Source: Sodiomyces alkalinus F11
Lineage: Eukaryota > Ascomycota > Sordariomycetes > Glomerellales > Plectosphaerellaceae
Reading direction: 5' to 3'
Length of the DNA stretch: 64,000 nucleotides
NCBI RefSeq assembly: GCF_003711515.1
Contig: NW_021167085.1
Coordinates: 2,194,452-2,258,451 of the forward strand
In this document: in pieces, positions 22,641 through 34,400 of the stretch
How positions within the stretch are numbered: position 1 is the first letter of the stretch
Layout of the letters: every line of letters begins with the position of its first letter
Notes under the pieces: generated by a model
What the model was told of the DNA's origin: nothing
The model's input: only the letters and a program-made list of their open reading frames with translations
Database searches by the model: none
Made by a program: the position numbers and the translations under genes

Positions 22641-23404
22641 ATAGTTAGGTTTATTAGATATTAGGGCCGACGAAGCTTTACTAAGGAATACGGTAAGGAG
22701 GAACTAGAGTTTTTACTATAATACTCGGTAATACGGAATAGCGGGACACTATAAGGTTGTCTTTCTATCTATTTACTTACTCGCTTTAGGATTCTACTAG
22801 GGTATATACTAGAAAGAGATACTATAACCTTAGTATATTTAGTATCGCTATATTAGGTACGAATATAATAACGGCGATCGTTATTAGGGCGCCGCCTCCT
22901 AAGAACCACTTTTCTTTCTTTTCCCTTTTATTATCTTTAACTACACCGCGGTTTACTAGTATAACCGTAAAGCGCCTTAAGTAAGGCTATTATAGTTACT
23001 AGGGAAAGCCTGCGGGATATAGGGCTTTTATCGCCCGGGGTATATAATACGCCCTAGATTCTACTAGGAATACTAGGGCGTACTATAGGCGTACTACGGG
23101 CGTACTATAGCTTACGCTATAGCACCCACGGGGTATACTATAGGTACCTTTAGGGTATACTATAGCTTCCCTAGGGTATAATTAGTAAATACCGGGGAAT
23201 CCTCCGGGTTCCTATACGTAGAAGCCGAGGATTCTACAGGGTTTCCCCGTAGATACTTAAGTCCCGGGGCGCGCGCCCCCTTAGCTTAGAGAAGATATCT
23301 TTATTATACCCTATTTTCTATACCTAAAGGTTACCCCTCGAGAAAAGCCTAGCTTATAGGTCCTATAGTACTAGCTGGCCAGGAATTTGCCGGTCAGGCA
23401 TATT

Positions 23405-23871
23405 AGCTATCGCTTAAACTAACTAGTAGCCTTATTAAAATCGAAAGTAGGATTATTTATTTCGTGATAGTTAGATATCTTAGTAACTCTCCTTAACGGT
23501 CTTCGCGCCATTAGAGGGTAGAGCGATTAAAATATTAAGTAGGTAATCGTAAAGAGTGAAAAGGTAGGGTTAAGTAAGGAACAAGGTAGGATCATAATAG
23601 GGAAAGTATAGGGGTAGCTAAAGAGTTAGATTAATCGCTAACCTCCCCCTTTAAAGGGGAGGCTCCCTCGCTCCTTAAGGCTACGCTCTACTCCTTAAGG
23701 ACTACTTATTTACTTCCTCGAGGGCTACCTTATTTACTTCGAGGGACTATTCTATTTACTATATAATAACTTACTTTATTTATGCCTCGAGGGGTCTTAG
23801 ACTAGGTATACCTGGACCTCTGTGGGTTTATACTAGGGACCTATTATGACCACTGCTGTAGGCACCTAATA
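23405..23871 (-). repeat. Second Gypsy-B-type LTR plus leader and gag start
   Basis: The LTR is 23498-23871 (374 bp). Similarity to the copy at 19253-19733 begins inside the first gag codons (gctatcgcttaaactaac) and ends at the LTR edge (ggcacctaata). Nothing of this copy's gag-pol lies to the left of 23405. Confidence 0.8.
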
Positions 23872-24386
23872 TCTCTGCCTTTAGGGGCCTAGGTAATAGC
23901 GAGGGCGTAATAACCGGGGTAAGCGTTAGGTATATAGTGGGTATAAGGTACGGGTTAAGTTAGGACCTCTTAAAGGCCGCTTATAGGCTAGCGATTATAT
24001 TATAAATAGGGGCGATATATATTCTTACCGCTTCTTATACGCGTTATAATACGCGTTCGTCGATCGTATTATACGAGGTCTTTATAACCTGCCCTTAGCC
24101 CCTTAGTAGGCTCGGGGTAAAGTGGCTGGGACCTCCTTCTATATAAGCGTTAAAGCTTATAATCTTATAAGTTCGAATATATAACGGCTTATTAAAAGTT
24201 ATTTACGTATTAAGGCCGAAAATATAGATTATTCGAACTAAGGAAGGAAGGAAAGGAGGAAAGGAAAAGTCTACGCGGTGTATAGGCGGCTAAGTATATA
24301 TAGAATCGTACGGACCTTGCTAGGAGGTCCGTGCTTCTTTGTCCCGGCCACTGCCGGGGACTGTTCCGCGGGCTATAGCCCGTAGC
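23872..24386 (-). mobile_element. Gypsy-D relic: LTR and possible gag start
   Basis: Positions 24165-24386 resemble the Gypsy-C LTR in layout and share tagattattcgaactaaggaaggaaggaaa and aaaagtcta blocks. They end with a GC-rich hairpin region (gtcccggccactgccgggga). To the left the minus strand reads a RIPped gag-like frame from about 24152 (ALTLI*KEVPATLPRAY, then TNAYYNAYKKR). The relic is truncated at the LTR edge 23871. Assignment to a Gypsy family rests only on the LTR resemblance. Confidence 0.5.
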
Positions 24387-25380
24387 AAATAGCGATAGTA
24401 TCTCTGTAGTAATAGTAGTGCCAGGGTTTATTCTACTAAGGCGATAGATTAGATATCCCTTATAGACTTAAATAGTATCTTAAGGTCCTATGCGAGGTCC
24501 TTAATTAATAGCTTAGTATTATAAATCCTTTACCTATTCGTTACTACGTAGATATGATACTATTCCCGAGTAATAGGATATATCGCGGTAAGGGTATCTT
24601 ATACCTAATAATCTATAAAAGCTATGTTAATAACCCTAGCGTGTTAGTATCCTATCAGGGTAGCCTTTTAATCGGTAATGTATCTATTTATATCCCTAGG
24701 GATAGTCTTTAGTAGTGTTTTAATAAGCTAACAATATTAATATAGAGCCTTATAGCGTTAATCTATAGATGTAGGAGCTACGTGCTTATAAAGGGTAGTA
24801 ATCCACGCCCTTATATTATTTACTTAGTCTTCTAGTAATACTCTAAGGAGGTCGCTACAAGGGGCGTAGATTATATCCAGGATATAGGAGCGTAGGTTAT
24901 TAAGTTCTTATTACTAATTATCGTAGTCGGCCTTTTCTTCGCGACATATGCGACGGTTTTAAAGGTATCGCGTTTTTCCTTAGTTAGAGAGGTCGTTTAT
25001 TAACTTAGGAACCTTAACGCTACTCGCGGCTTCGTACTTATATACGTTAAGTGGCGTAGGCTTAAGTAGTAGGGAGGCTTTTACTTTATCGCTATCCAGT
25101 TAAGGATTAAGATATTCGTTCTAAAAAAAAGAAGAACTTCCCGCGGATACTATATTCCTATATAATCCAGTCTTTCTAAGTGGTTAGAATCTATTAATCG
25201 CGGTAAATATTAGAGGATATTTTTTATTACTTAAGCGAAGAGGTTACCCTAATTAGATTAACGATAGTCGATTAAGTGCTTATAACGTGGTTACTTTTAT
25301 AGTAGAGTAGGGTATAAAGGATAGCTTAAAGGTATAGAAGATATTAAATAGCTTTAAGCGTTATAAACCGGGCTTATAAC
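24387..25380 (-). pseudogene. Copia-2 gag fragment, RIP-decayed
   Basis: Minus-strand translation between about 25.05 and 24.4 kb (KTRYL*NRRICREEKADYDN, then NNIRAWITTLYKHVAP) aligns with the Copia-1 gag (RTRYL*DRRINREEKVDYDA, NNPRAWITLLHTHAGP). The PBS region ttataaaccgggcttataac at 25361-25380 matches the one of Copia-1 in reverse and abuts the LTR remnant at 25381. The 3' part of the element is missing. Confidence 0.75.
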
Positions 25381-25465
25381 TATCACACGTTAAATACACT
25401 CTTCTACCTTAGGGGAATCTTCGCGTATATATATTATATTAAGTTATAACGTGTGCGAGACCGTT
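25381..25465 (-). repeat. Copia-2 LTR, left part (split by Copia-3)
   Basis: It starts tatcacacgttaaa, matching the reverse of the Copia-1 LTR end (tgtcgcacgttaaa), and directly adjoins the PBS. It breaks off at the Copia-3 TSD ccgtt (25461-25465) and resumes at 31142. Confidence 0.7.
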
Positions 25466-25669
25466 TATCGAACAGACCATAGTCTTTTCGGTTATGTAAT
25501 AGGCCAGATTGCCAAGAGTATAATCCGGGTGGACGCTTGCAGAATCTGCACTATATAAAGTACGGTGGCAGCGTTTCCCTAATAGTCTAGGACAGTTACA
25601 ATAGTACATAATTACCTTGATCAATTTTAACCTATTTTTATAACGATTTTAACTACGCTTTATCTGACA
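25466..25669 (+). repeat. Copia-3 5' LTR
   Basis: It is 204 bp, paired with 30933-31136. Its first half keeps CA/TG sites (aacagaccat, attgccaagag, cttgcagaatctgcac) that are mutated in the right copy. Confidence 0.92.
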
Positions 25670-25699
25670 ATTAAGAGTCTCACTTGCTAAGTGAAGATA

Positions 25700-28600
25700 T
25701 ACCTATTTTACCTACCCTTTTACTACTACTACCGATTTAAGAAGCTATCTAGCTACGCCGATATAGCGTGTTAATCTATAAATAACTATTAAGATATCGT
25801 ATCTTAGCCCTATTACGTATAAAACCTATAAGAATTAGGAGCTCTGGCGACGCCTATACGAATCGGTTGCCACCTATAATAACGTGTGGAGGTTTCTCCG
25901 CCTAGTTAATCCGACTTAGTCCCCCGAGGAGCCTATAATACCGGATTACGGCTCTTTCCCCTCTATAACACCTAGGCGTACGCCTACGTAATATCTCGAC
26001 CTTACGGACGCCGGCTAGAAAGTATACGACGTCGAAATCGCGCGCTAGAAGATCCTATAAACGTAATACGATAGCTACCTAAAGGGGATTAACGCTATAC
26101 TAACCTAGTAGGTTAATACTATCGACTAAAGCCGTAGATAACTACTACGAGGAGGCACGCCTTATAAGGTGTATAAAGCCGTTAAACACGATACGGATTA
26201 GTACTTAGCTGTCCGCTAAACCGATACCTATAAAGAGTATATCGAGCACGTACGGTACCCTGCGAATAGCCTTAAGAAGCTCGGGGAGTGGTTAGATAAG
26301 TAGTAGCTACTACTGTAAAGCTATGAAGATACCGGTTTAAAGCCCGCTATATATATATAGATTATAGATTTCTTTAGAGGTATACGCCCCTATACCGGCC
26401 GCGATTAGACTAAGGCTAAGGGACGCCTTATAGATAACTAAGTAGTTATACCCGAAGACCTTTATACCCTCTGCTAGAAGTATATTAATACTAGACTTAA
26501 AGACTAAGGAAAACGCGGTAGCCACCGCGCTATAGTATTCCCTATACTATATACCGGAAGCGAAAAGGGTGAAGATACCTTAGAGGCCACGGCTAAGCCC
26601 CGTAAAAAGGGCGGCTATAGAAAGAATAAAGCTAAGAATCCCACTACCGCGGTATCTATAGCTATACCTTTAGCTGCTTTAGCTAACCGTTCCTCTTCTA
26701 AACGCCGCTAATCTACTCTATAAAGAGGTTAGATCTACCGCGTATACGCTATGCCTAGCCACGATATTAACGCCTACTTCTATCTATTCCCGGATACGGT
26801 ATATAACAATTAGATACCCTTTAAGAGCATTGAGATAACCGTCTAACGGATTCTTAAATACGACCCCTCGCTACGCGCGGAAGTAGAAGAACTGTGTGCC
26901 GTAAAAAAGGTGAAGAAGGATATAAGCCGGGACTCTGTATAGCTTAAAGAGGCGTGACTTAACTATAGTAGCGTCCGTAGCAGCGTCTCCCACGCCGCCA
27001 CCTTTACGGCTAGCACTACTACTAGTTACCCTCTTCGAACCTCTGCTATCCTTAATTCCGGCGCTACTATTTATATATTTAACAATTTTTCCCGTTTGTC
27101 TGATTTTACACCCGCTATATAGGGGGACTACGTGGTAGCCGGCAGTTTATCCCTGCCTATTAAAGGTTACGGTAACGTGACCGCGAGACTAAACGAACTA
27201 ATAGGAGGCCTCGATTTTAGGCTATTAAACGTCGTATACTACGAGGATTTTACCTATAATTTAATCTCTAACTAACGCCTACGTCTTTAAGGATACTAGT
27301 AGAATTAAAAGCCACTAAATAACTGTATTCGGCGTTCCGATAGATCTATACTATACTAGCTAAGTCACCACTTCGATTAAACCGTTATTCAATATATACC
27401 CTCTAACTAATCTACGGCTGCTTTTCTAGGCTCTGCTTCCTCTACTACCCGAAAAGCCGTCTATAAATCAACGATACGGTATCCAAGTATAGAAGAGGGC
27501 ATCCTATAGTATCTACGGCTAGGGCACGTAGGCCCTAAACCACTTAGGCACCTAGAAGAGTAGACGTAGGGGGTTAAAATAAAGGGACAAATAACTATCG
27601 ACTATAAGGCCTACGAACTTAAAAAGATTAAACGGCACGTTAGTAGGCGCCCTCGTATTATACCTGCCTATATAGGGGAGCGGTAGGCGATTAATTTTAT
27701 AGATTTTAACCGAATATCCGACGGGGACTCGCGGTTTATATTTTTTACCGACCGTTATAGTGGTTTTACGGCCACCTATATTATAAAGAGTAAGCTAGTA
27801 GTGGATATCCTCGTAATAATTAAGGAATTCCTCGCCTAGGTGGACCGCTAATTAGGCTATAAAGTACGCGTTTTCGAATCCGATAATAAGCTAACTTAAT
27901 CCCACGATATCACCTAATTCCTACGTGATAAGGGCATTCTTTTAGAGGTATCTACTGCCGACACTTAAGTATAGAACGGGGGTGCTAAACGCGCTATGGC
28001 CGTGGTTATTTCGAAGGGTCGTGCGATGAATATCCATATAAAACTGCCGCCGTTTATATAGCCTAAGGCTATTCCCATGGCGGCGTATATCTATAACCGG
28101 ACGCTATAAAGGTAGTATAATAATAAGGATTGGAAAACACTATACGAGGTCCTCTTTAGAAGGAAGCCGATTTTATTATATCTTCGAGCTTATATCTATA
28201 AGGCGTACGCGATAATAAAGGATGCCTAAAAGGGCGTAAATAAGCTATTAAATCGTATCGCTCCCCGCGCCTATATCGGCTACCTTATCGGTTACGATTC
28301 CACTAAAACTTTCCGTATCTAGGTGCCTAGCCTACGCCGCTATAACCGCGTTATTCGAACGCGCGATATAGATTTTAACGAACACGCCTTCTTTAACGGC
28401 GATATCCCCACCTTTAAGGATAACCTCCGTTAATTAACTAAGGAGTAATTAGAAGACCTAATTAGTTAGATTAAGTAGGAGAGGGCTAGAGATTCACGGC
28501 CGTTTACGGACGTATAAGCTAAGGACCCCCCCTTTATATAACTACTTATTTTAAATTATTAGATCCGGGGATAAACGCCCCCGGATCCCCTTCCTCGACG

Positions 28601-30925
28601 GCTTTACCGTTAAGGTTATAGTCCGTAATACCCGGCCGTAAAGGGGTAGAGGAGACTATCTCGAGTTAATTAGGATAAGATTTAGGCCACGAATAGTGTG
28701 ATTTAGCCGGTATAGCGCCTAATCACCGTCTATATCTGCCTAATCCACTATTTCCTACTTTATTAGTAACCCCGCTATCGGTTATAGCGCTAATAGCAGC
28801 CGTTATATTAGGAAACCGTAATACCCCTACGGCTATAGGGTTCTAGGATAACGGAATATAGTGCTATAATACCCCTATAGCTACGGCTATAGGGCTCCTA
28901 TTAAATAAAGGAGCGTAACTAATTCGGTAAGGAGATAGCTAGAAAAGAGACTATTAGGTTATAGTATTTAACGCTAGCCGTTATACACCTAATATATCTA
29001 TATTAAATACGACTCCGCTAACTAAATTATAGTTAAAAAGGTCCACGCCTATAGTATTATAGCGACGCTTAATAACACCCCGCGAATCCACGGCCTTAGC
29101 GGTAGCTACCGGAAGTATATCCCGGGAGGCTATCTCGGGAAATATAACCCCGGCGGTTACTTTAGCGGGTACTCCAGCGGTTACCCCGGCAGCCGTAAAG
29201 ATCCACCGTAAAGACCTCCCTCCTCCTCCGAAGAACCCTCGCGATATACCCTTATACCCTTACGGCCACCTATTCTGATAGGTATAAGAAGACCACCTAC
29301 GGAGCTATAAGGAGATAGGGTCGTGGATATAGGTACCGGCGTCCGTAGTAGATAGATATTAGGTTCTTAATTCGATATAGGTAATAATATATAAGTTTAA
29401 TAAGTATAGATTTTTATATAAATATAAGGTAAGGCTTATAGTGCGAGGAGATTAATAGTATTAATCCTCGCTTAAGGAGATATATGTAATAATCCTAGCC
29501 CGATAGTTATTCCGCGCGCTAATAGCTATCGCCGCCCGATTTAACCTTACGCTATTATAATTTAACGTTATAAACGCGTTTATACACACGTCCCTCCCCC
29601 ACGATATCTTTATATACCCGCCGCTAGGCTTTTTAGCCCCTAGGAGTCGTTTATACCTAAAAAAAGCGTTATATAGACTTAAGGAGTCTTTACTACTTTA
29701 GTAAAAGCACTTTTCGGCTATCCTTTTAGCGGACGGCTTTTAGATAATACCGTAAGAACCGTGTTATTTTCTACGCCGCAGTTTAATCCTATTCTTCTAC
29801 GTTAATAATATCGTTATTACTTATAAGGAATAATATAAGGCGTAGATAAAGCAGGCCGTTAATAACCTATAACGCTATTATAACCTATAAGGTGGCGATC
29901 CTCTATAGTGGTTCCTTAGTATTAAGGTTATTTATAACCGTATCGCCCGTAAAATCTAGCTATTATAACGCGATTACGTTACTAAGTTAGAACGCCTATT
30001 AAAGCCGAATAGTAAGTATAGTAGTAACTATCGCCTAACGTACCTAATTAAGGTTATAGAGCTACTACCCTATTTAGGGACCTTAATTAACGTTAAAAGC
30101 TATTAACGGAAGATAGGATCTATACTATATATAATAGTAATATCGCGGCCTAATATCGCGTTTATAGTATTTAGGCTATACCGGTTTAACGTTAATCCAG
30201 GGCCTATTTACTAGAAGGCCCCCGATTATCTAATCCTCTATTTAATTATTAGCTAATCGTTTATATTAGAACTAAGGGGTGGCGATACTATCGAAATCTA
30301 TACTAACGCCTTATTTACCGATAATACCCTTAATCGAAAGAGTAGTTAAGCGTACGTGATACGCTTATTTAGCGGTATAATAGCGTGGCGCGCTAATAAG
30401 CAGGATATAGTCACGACGTTTATAACGGAAGTAAAGCTATTAGCGTTAGTATAAGGTGTAAAAGAGAGTATCTTTATATAACGCCTATTATTTAGTATAG
30501 GAGTAGAATTTAACGATCCGAAATTATGGATCTTATACGATAATAACTAAACGATTCGATTAGTTAATTAAGAGATTAGTACGTTAATAACGCGCCTCCG
30601 CCACGTCGATATCCACGGCCACTAGGTACGTTAAGTAAAGGAATAAGGGTAAATACTCGTAACGTATATTACAAGCACGGAAATAATAGTAGACGGATTA
30701 ACGAAAGCGCTATACGGCGAGAAATTTAAGATATTTAGGTCCTAGGTAGGCGTGATGGATATACGGGAACGGTTATAGTAGAAATAGCTAGAGGAAGTCC
30801 GGATAGAATATTTAGAGGACCTAGAGGATGAATTTAAAGGCGGATACAGCGAATAGATTATATAGCTAGATTATCTGCCGGTTACGAATAGCTTTAATCG
30901 CCTAACTAATATTTTAGGGCGATTA
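25700..30925 (+). pseudogene. Copia-3 gag-pol, RIP-decayed
   Basis: The gag frame is readable near 25.83-26.3 kb (ELWRRLYESVATYNNVWRFL). Pre-integrase and integrase run at 27.5-28.44 kb: LRLGHVGPKPLRHLEE; the zinc-finger remnant IDYKAYELKKIKRH (Cys to Tyr); INFIDFNRISDGDSRFIFFT; TADT*V*NGGAKRAMAVVIS; and IGYLIGYDSTKTFRI. RT at 29.4-30.5 kb shows the conserved ALYRLKES and FFYVNNIVI (YxDD changed to YVNN). RNase H follows with NRKSS*AYVIRLFSG and LRHVDIHGH, ending DGLTKALYGEKF near 30.73 kb. All stops I saw are TAG/TAA. Confidence 0.85.
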
Positions 30926-30932
30926 GGGGGTA

Positions 30933-31136
30933 TATCGAACAGACTATAGTCTTTTCGGTTACGTAATAGGCCGGATTACTAAGAGTATAATCCGGGTAGA
31001 CGCTTACGGAATCTATACTATATAAAATACGGTAGCAGCGTTTCCCTAACGGTCTAGAACAGTTATAATAGTACACAATTGCCTTAATTAATTTTGACCT
31101 ATTTTTGTGACGATTTTGACTACGCTTTATCTGACA
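30933..31136 (+). repeat. Copia-3 3' LTR
   Basis: It is paired with 25466-25669. Its last 50 bp keep TG/GA-type sites (ttttgacctatttttgtgacgattttgac) that are RIPped in the left copy, marking where mutation fades towards the gene. Confidence 0.92.
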
Positions 31137-31141
31137 CCGTT

Positions 31142-31286
31142 TACCCTATTTTTATAAGGGGTAGTACTCCTCCGGAAGTACTGCTCTATTTGGATCCTAG
31201 GTATCCGGTATTTTACCGTGGGTCCACCCTTATTATTTCCACCCCCGAGGCCTATGCCCACCCCCGAGGCTCGTGCCAATGCGACA
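31142..31286 (-). repeat. Copia-2 LTR, right part, un-RIPped, next to spc98
   Basis: After removal of Copia-3 this stretch continues the LTR broken at 25465. It shares ttatttggatcctatccggt-like and tccacccttattat blocks with the reversed Copia-1 LTR, in the same order, and ends atgcgaca (TGTCG... on the minus strand). It contains a palindromic agtactcctccggaagtact (near 31164) and a direct repeat cccacccccgaggc (near 31237 and 31257). CA and TG are normal here, unlike everywhere to the left. Confidence 0.65.
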
Positions 31287-31427
31287 ACTACAGCACTACA
31301 GCAGACAGCACTACAGCATTGGCATTATCAGTTCAGACAACAAGAATCAACTGTGAGAGGGTGGGCATCTGCTTGCCTTCTTTGCTCCCTGCTTTCATAC
31401 ACTGCGTCGCCTACAAAAAAATGCACC
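31287..31427 (+). promoter_or_regulatory. Residual host upstream region of spc98
   Basis: Only 141 bp of non-transposon sequence separate the Copia-2 LTR edge from the ATG. It carries actacagc repeats (near 31287-31320) and a pyrimidine-rich stretch (ttgccttctttgctccctgctttc, 31373-31396), the usual environment of fungal transcription starts. No TATA box is evident. The core promoter may extend into the LTR. Confidence 0.45.
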
Positions 31428-34400
31428 ATGTCCAACCGCGAACATCGCATCGCCGGCGCCGTCGACAGCCTCATCGCCCATCTCGTGCCCAGTGACCCGG
31501 ACGAAGATGAGGCCGTCGCGCAGGAGAGGTACGACAACTGTTTCGAACTGGTGAATGCCATTATACATGGGTTAGTAGAGCCTGCTTTTTACTACTGCTA
31601 CCAGATTCTATGATCGACTGAACACTGAACCCTGGACCGATGGTCACGATACTGACGACGGCCCATCGAGACAGTCCCGCTTCACCCGCCAGCTCTTCCG
31701 ACGTCAACCACGCATCCGACTCGATCAAGAGGAAGCTGATCCAGACGGACCCGAGCCAGGCCCTCCGTTTCTCCAACCTCTACACCCGCCTGCTGTCCCT
31801 GCCCGTCCTCAACCAGAAATGGGCAATCCTCCATCTCCTGTACCGGCTCGCCGATTCTCCCGATCCCAACGAACCTTTGCCCCTCAGCCCGCCCCCACCA
31901 CCACCACAGTCTCGACCGCAACCGCAGTCGCAACCGCAGTCGCAACGCCAGTCACAGTCCTCCACTCGCTCCCAGAATGATGCCGTCTCAAGGAGACAAG
32001 AGGAGGCCCGGTCTTCGAGGCCTGCTTCCACCGTGTCCAGGGCGGACGAGGATGTCATCCGTGACGCCTTCGCATCTGAAGCTCTAAACAAGATCCCTCC
32101 GCCAAAGCTTCCACGCGCAGTGCCTGCCGCTGCTATCGACGAAAAAAGAAAAGGCTCCCCAGATGAGCCTCCCGCAAGTCCCAAGAGGAGGAATGTGGCA
32201 CTCAAATCGACCCTGCTAGCAGACAGCTACACCCACATCGACCCCTCCGAGACGGCCCTGTTGCGGGACCTCCCCTTCACCCTCCAGGGTTTATCTTCCA
32301 CCACGCTGCCCTTCTCGAAGCGAGAGACTACGAGTACCCCCGACACTCTTGTCCTGCCGTCCACCCTGCCGGCCCCCATCATCTCGCTTCTCCATACCCT
32401 CGCCGAACCTTCGTTGCTCTACCGGCGCCTGGATGCCTTCGTCAAGTCGCCCGCCCAGGGCCTGCTACGCCAGAGCCTTCGTGCTGCCGTCGCCCAAGAG
32501 CTGCGCGCCTACCTGACCCTCGTCGCCACCCTCGAAGGCCAGATCCGCCGCACCCTCTCCACCCTCGACGACTCTGCTCCCAAGGGCGGCATCGGTAAGG
32601 CTGGCGTCACCCTGAAACGCTGCGTCGTCTGGACCAGAGAGGCCACCATGGGTCTGCGCCTCATGAGCCTGCTGGCCGAGGAATCCGAAAACAAGAGAGG
32701 CGGCCAGCTCATCTCCCTCATCCACGCCTTCTCCTCCTCCCACGGCGACCCCATGGTGGCCGCCTTCGCCGAGAGGCTGCTCGTGCACGTCACAAAGCCC
32801 TTCTATGACATGTTGCGCCGCTGGATCTACGACGGCGAGCTCCTCGACCCGTACTGCGAGTTCTTCGTCAAAGAGCCCGCCACCACCACCGCCACCACTA
32901 CCGCCACCACTACTACCACCACGCGCCGCGGGGCGGAAGACGCCCAAAACGCGGGCGCCGCCGGCAACGTCTGGGAGGACAAGTACGAGATCGACAAGGA
33001 CATGATCCCCACCATCATCACCCAAGACTTCGCCCAGAAGGTCTTCCTCATCGGCAAGTCCCTCAACTTCATCCGCCACAGCTGCCGCGATTCGCAGTGG
33101 GTCGAGGATTACTCCAAGGACGCCTCCAAGGACCTCCGCTACGGCGACACCGAGACCCTGGAAGCCTGGATCGACGAGGCCTACAAGACCACCATGCAGC
33201 GCCTCATCCACCTCATGGCCGACAAGTTCCACGTCTTCGAGCACCTCCAGGCCCTCAAGAACTACATCCTCCTGGGCCAGGGCGACTTCATCGCCCTCCT
33301 CATGGAATCCCTCGCCGCCAACCTCGACCGCCCCGCCGGCGCCCAGTACCGCCATACCCTCACCGCCCAACTCGAGCACGCCATCCGCGGCTCCAACGCC
33401 CAGTACGACTCGCCCGAGGTCCTCCGCCGCCTCGATGCCCGCATGCTGCAGCTCTCCCACGGCGACATCGGCTGGGACTGCTTCACCCTCGAGTACAAGA
33501 TCGACGCCCCCGTCGACGTCGTCGTCACCGAGTGGGGCAACCGCCAGTACCTCAAGGTCTTCAACTTCCTCTGGCGCATCAAGCGCGTGGAGTTCGCCCT
33601 CGCCTCCACCTGGCGCAAATCCATGACCGGCTCCCGCGGCGTCCTCCAGAACTCCGACCCGGACGTCGTCCAGACCTGGAAGGCCACCCGCGCCGTCCTC
33701 GCCGAGATGATCCATTTCGTCGGTCAGCTGCAGTACTACATCCTCTTCGAGGTCATCGAGTCCTCCTGGGGCGAGCTCCAGAAGCGGATCCGCCGGGAAG
33801 GCTGCACCCTCGACGACCTCATCGAAGCCCACGCCCGCTACCTCAACGACATCACTCATAAGGGCCTTCTCGGCGCCAAACGCGTGGCTCCTCGCGGCGC
33901 CCACCCGTCCACATCGTCGGACCCCAACAACAACAACAGCAACAACCCTTCCTCCGCCGCCTCCGGCGAGGACGACCGCACCTCGTACTTGGCGCAGCTG
34001 GGCGACCTCCTCCGCACCATGCTGGCCTACCGCGACTCCGTCGACGGGCTCTACTCCTGGTCCGTATCCGACTTCACCCGCCGCCAGGAAGCCGACCTCC
34101 GCTTCTCCAGCAACCGTCGTCGTAGTCACCGCCGCCCCCCCTCCACCCTCGACGACGACGACCATCACCACCACCACCACCACACTCCTAGTACCTCCGC
34201 CGTCTCATCCGAGCTACCCCTCCTGCAGGACCGCCTCCGCCAGCTCGCCACCTCGTTCCGTTCCCGCCTGCAGATCCTCCTCGGCGACCTCGCCTACCAG
34301 CCCGACGTCGACATGCGCTTCCTGGGCGTCTCCATGAACTTCAACGATGTCTACCAGCCTGCGCGGCGGAAGCCCAAAGTCCTTCCGTCCGCCACTGCTG

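Larger units (their letters stand above)
19734..23404 (+). mobile_element. Unclassified RIP-mutated unit between two Gypsy-B-type LTRs
   Basis: This 3.7-kb interval lies between LTR copies at 19348-19733 and 23498-23871. It has no gag or pol motif I could find on either strand. It has RIP composition throughout and a CT-rich tandem repeat at 20088-20190. A short basic coiled-coil-like frame runs at about 20290-20562, and a long plus-strand frame from 21068. Near its ends lies a 9-bp inverted match (cctgaccgg 19885-19893, ccggtcagg 23390-23398), which may be chance. It could be the internal part of a non-autonomous LTR element, a captured host segment, or an older DNA transposon. Confidence 0.55.
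25466..31136 (+). mobile_element. Copia-3: complete Ty1/Copia element bordering the host genes
   Basis: LTRs of 204 bp (25466-25669, 30933-31136) have RIPped tgtcgaacag...ctgaca ends and are flanked by the TSD ccgtt at 25461-25465 and 31137-31141. A polypurine stretch (attaggggg) precedes the right LTR. The total length of 5,671 bp and the order gag, integrase, RT, RNase H on the plus strand are typical Copia. The integrase frame runs for about 300 codons without a detectable indel, so RIP is the main damage. Confidence 0.93.

Noticed and set aside
19885..23398. Terminal inverted repeat of a DNA transposon (cctgaccgg / ccggtcagg)
   Set aside because: Only nine bases match, there is no convincing target duplication, and LTR copies already bound the unit. 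Kept only as a remark.
31571..31604. A 34-nt alternative intron in spc98 (ending ccag)
   Set aside because: Too short for a fungal intron; the 104-nt intron has a branch point and keeps the frame.
33097..33861. A 254-codon plus-strand frame rich in Pro, Arg and His
   Set aside because: Out-of-frame shadow inside spc98.
32465..34183. A 572-codon open frame on the minus strand
   Set aside because: It lies entirely opposite spc98 and is Val/Gly/Glu-rich nonsense caused by the high third-position GC content of that gene.
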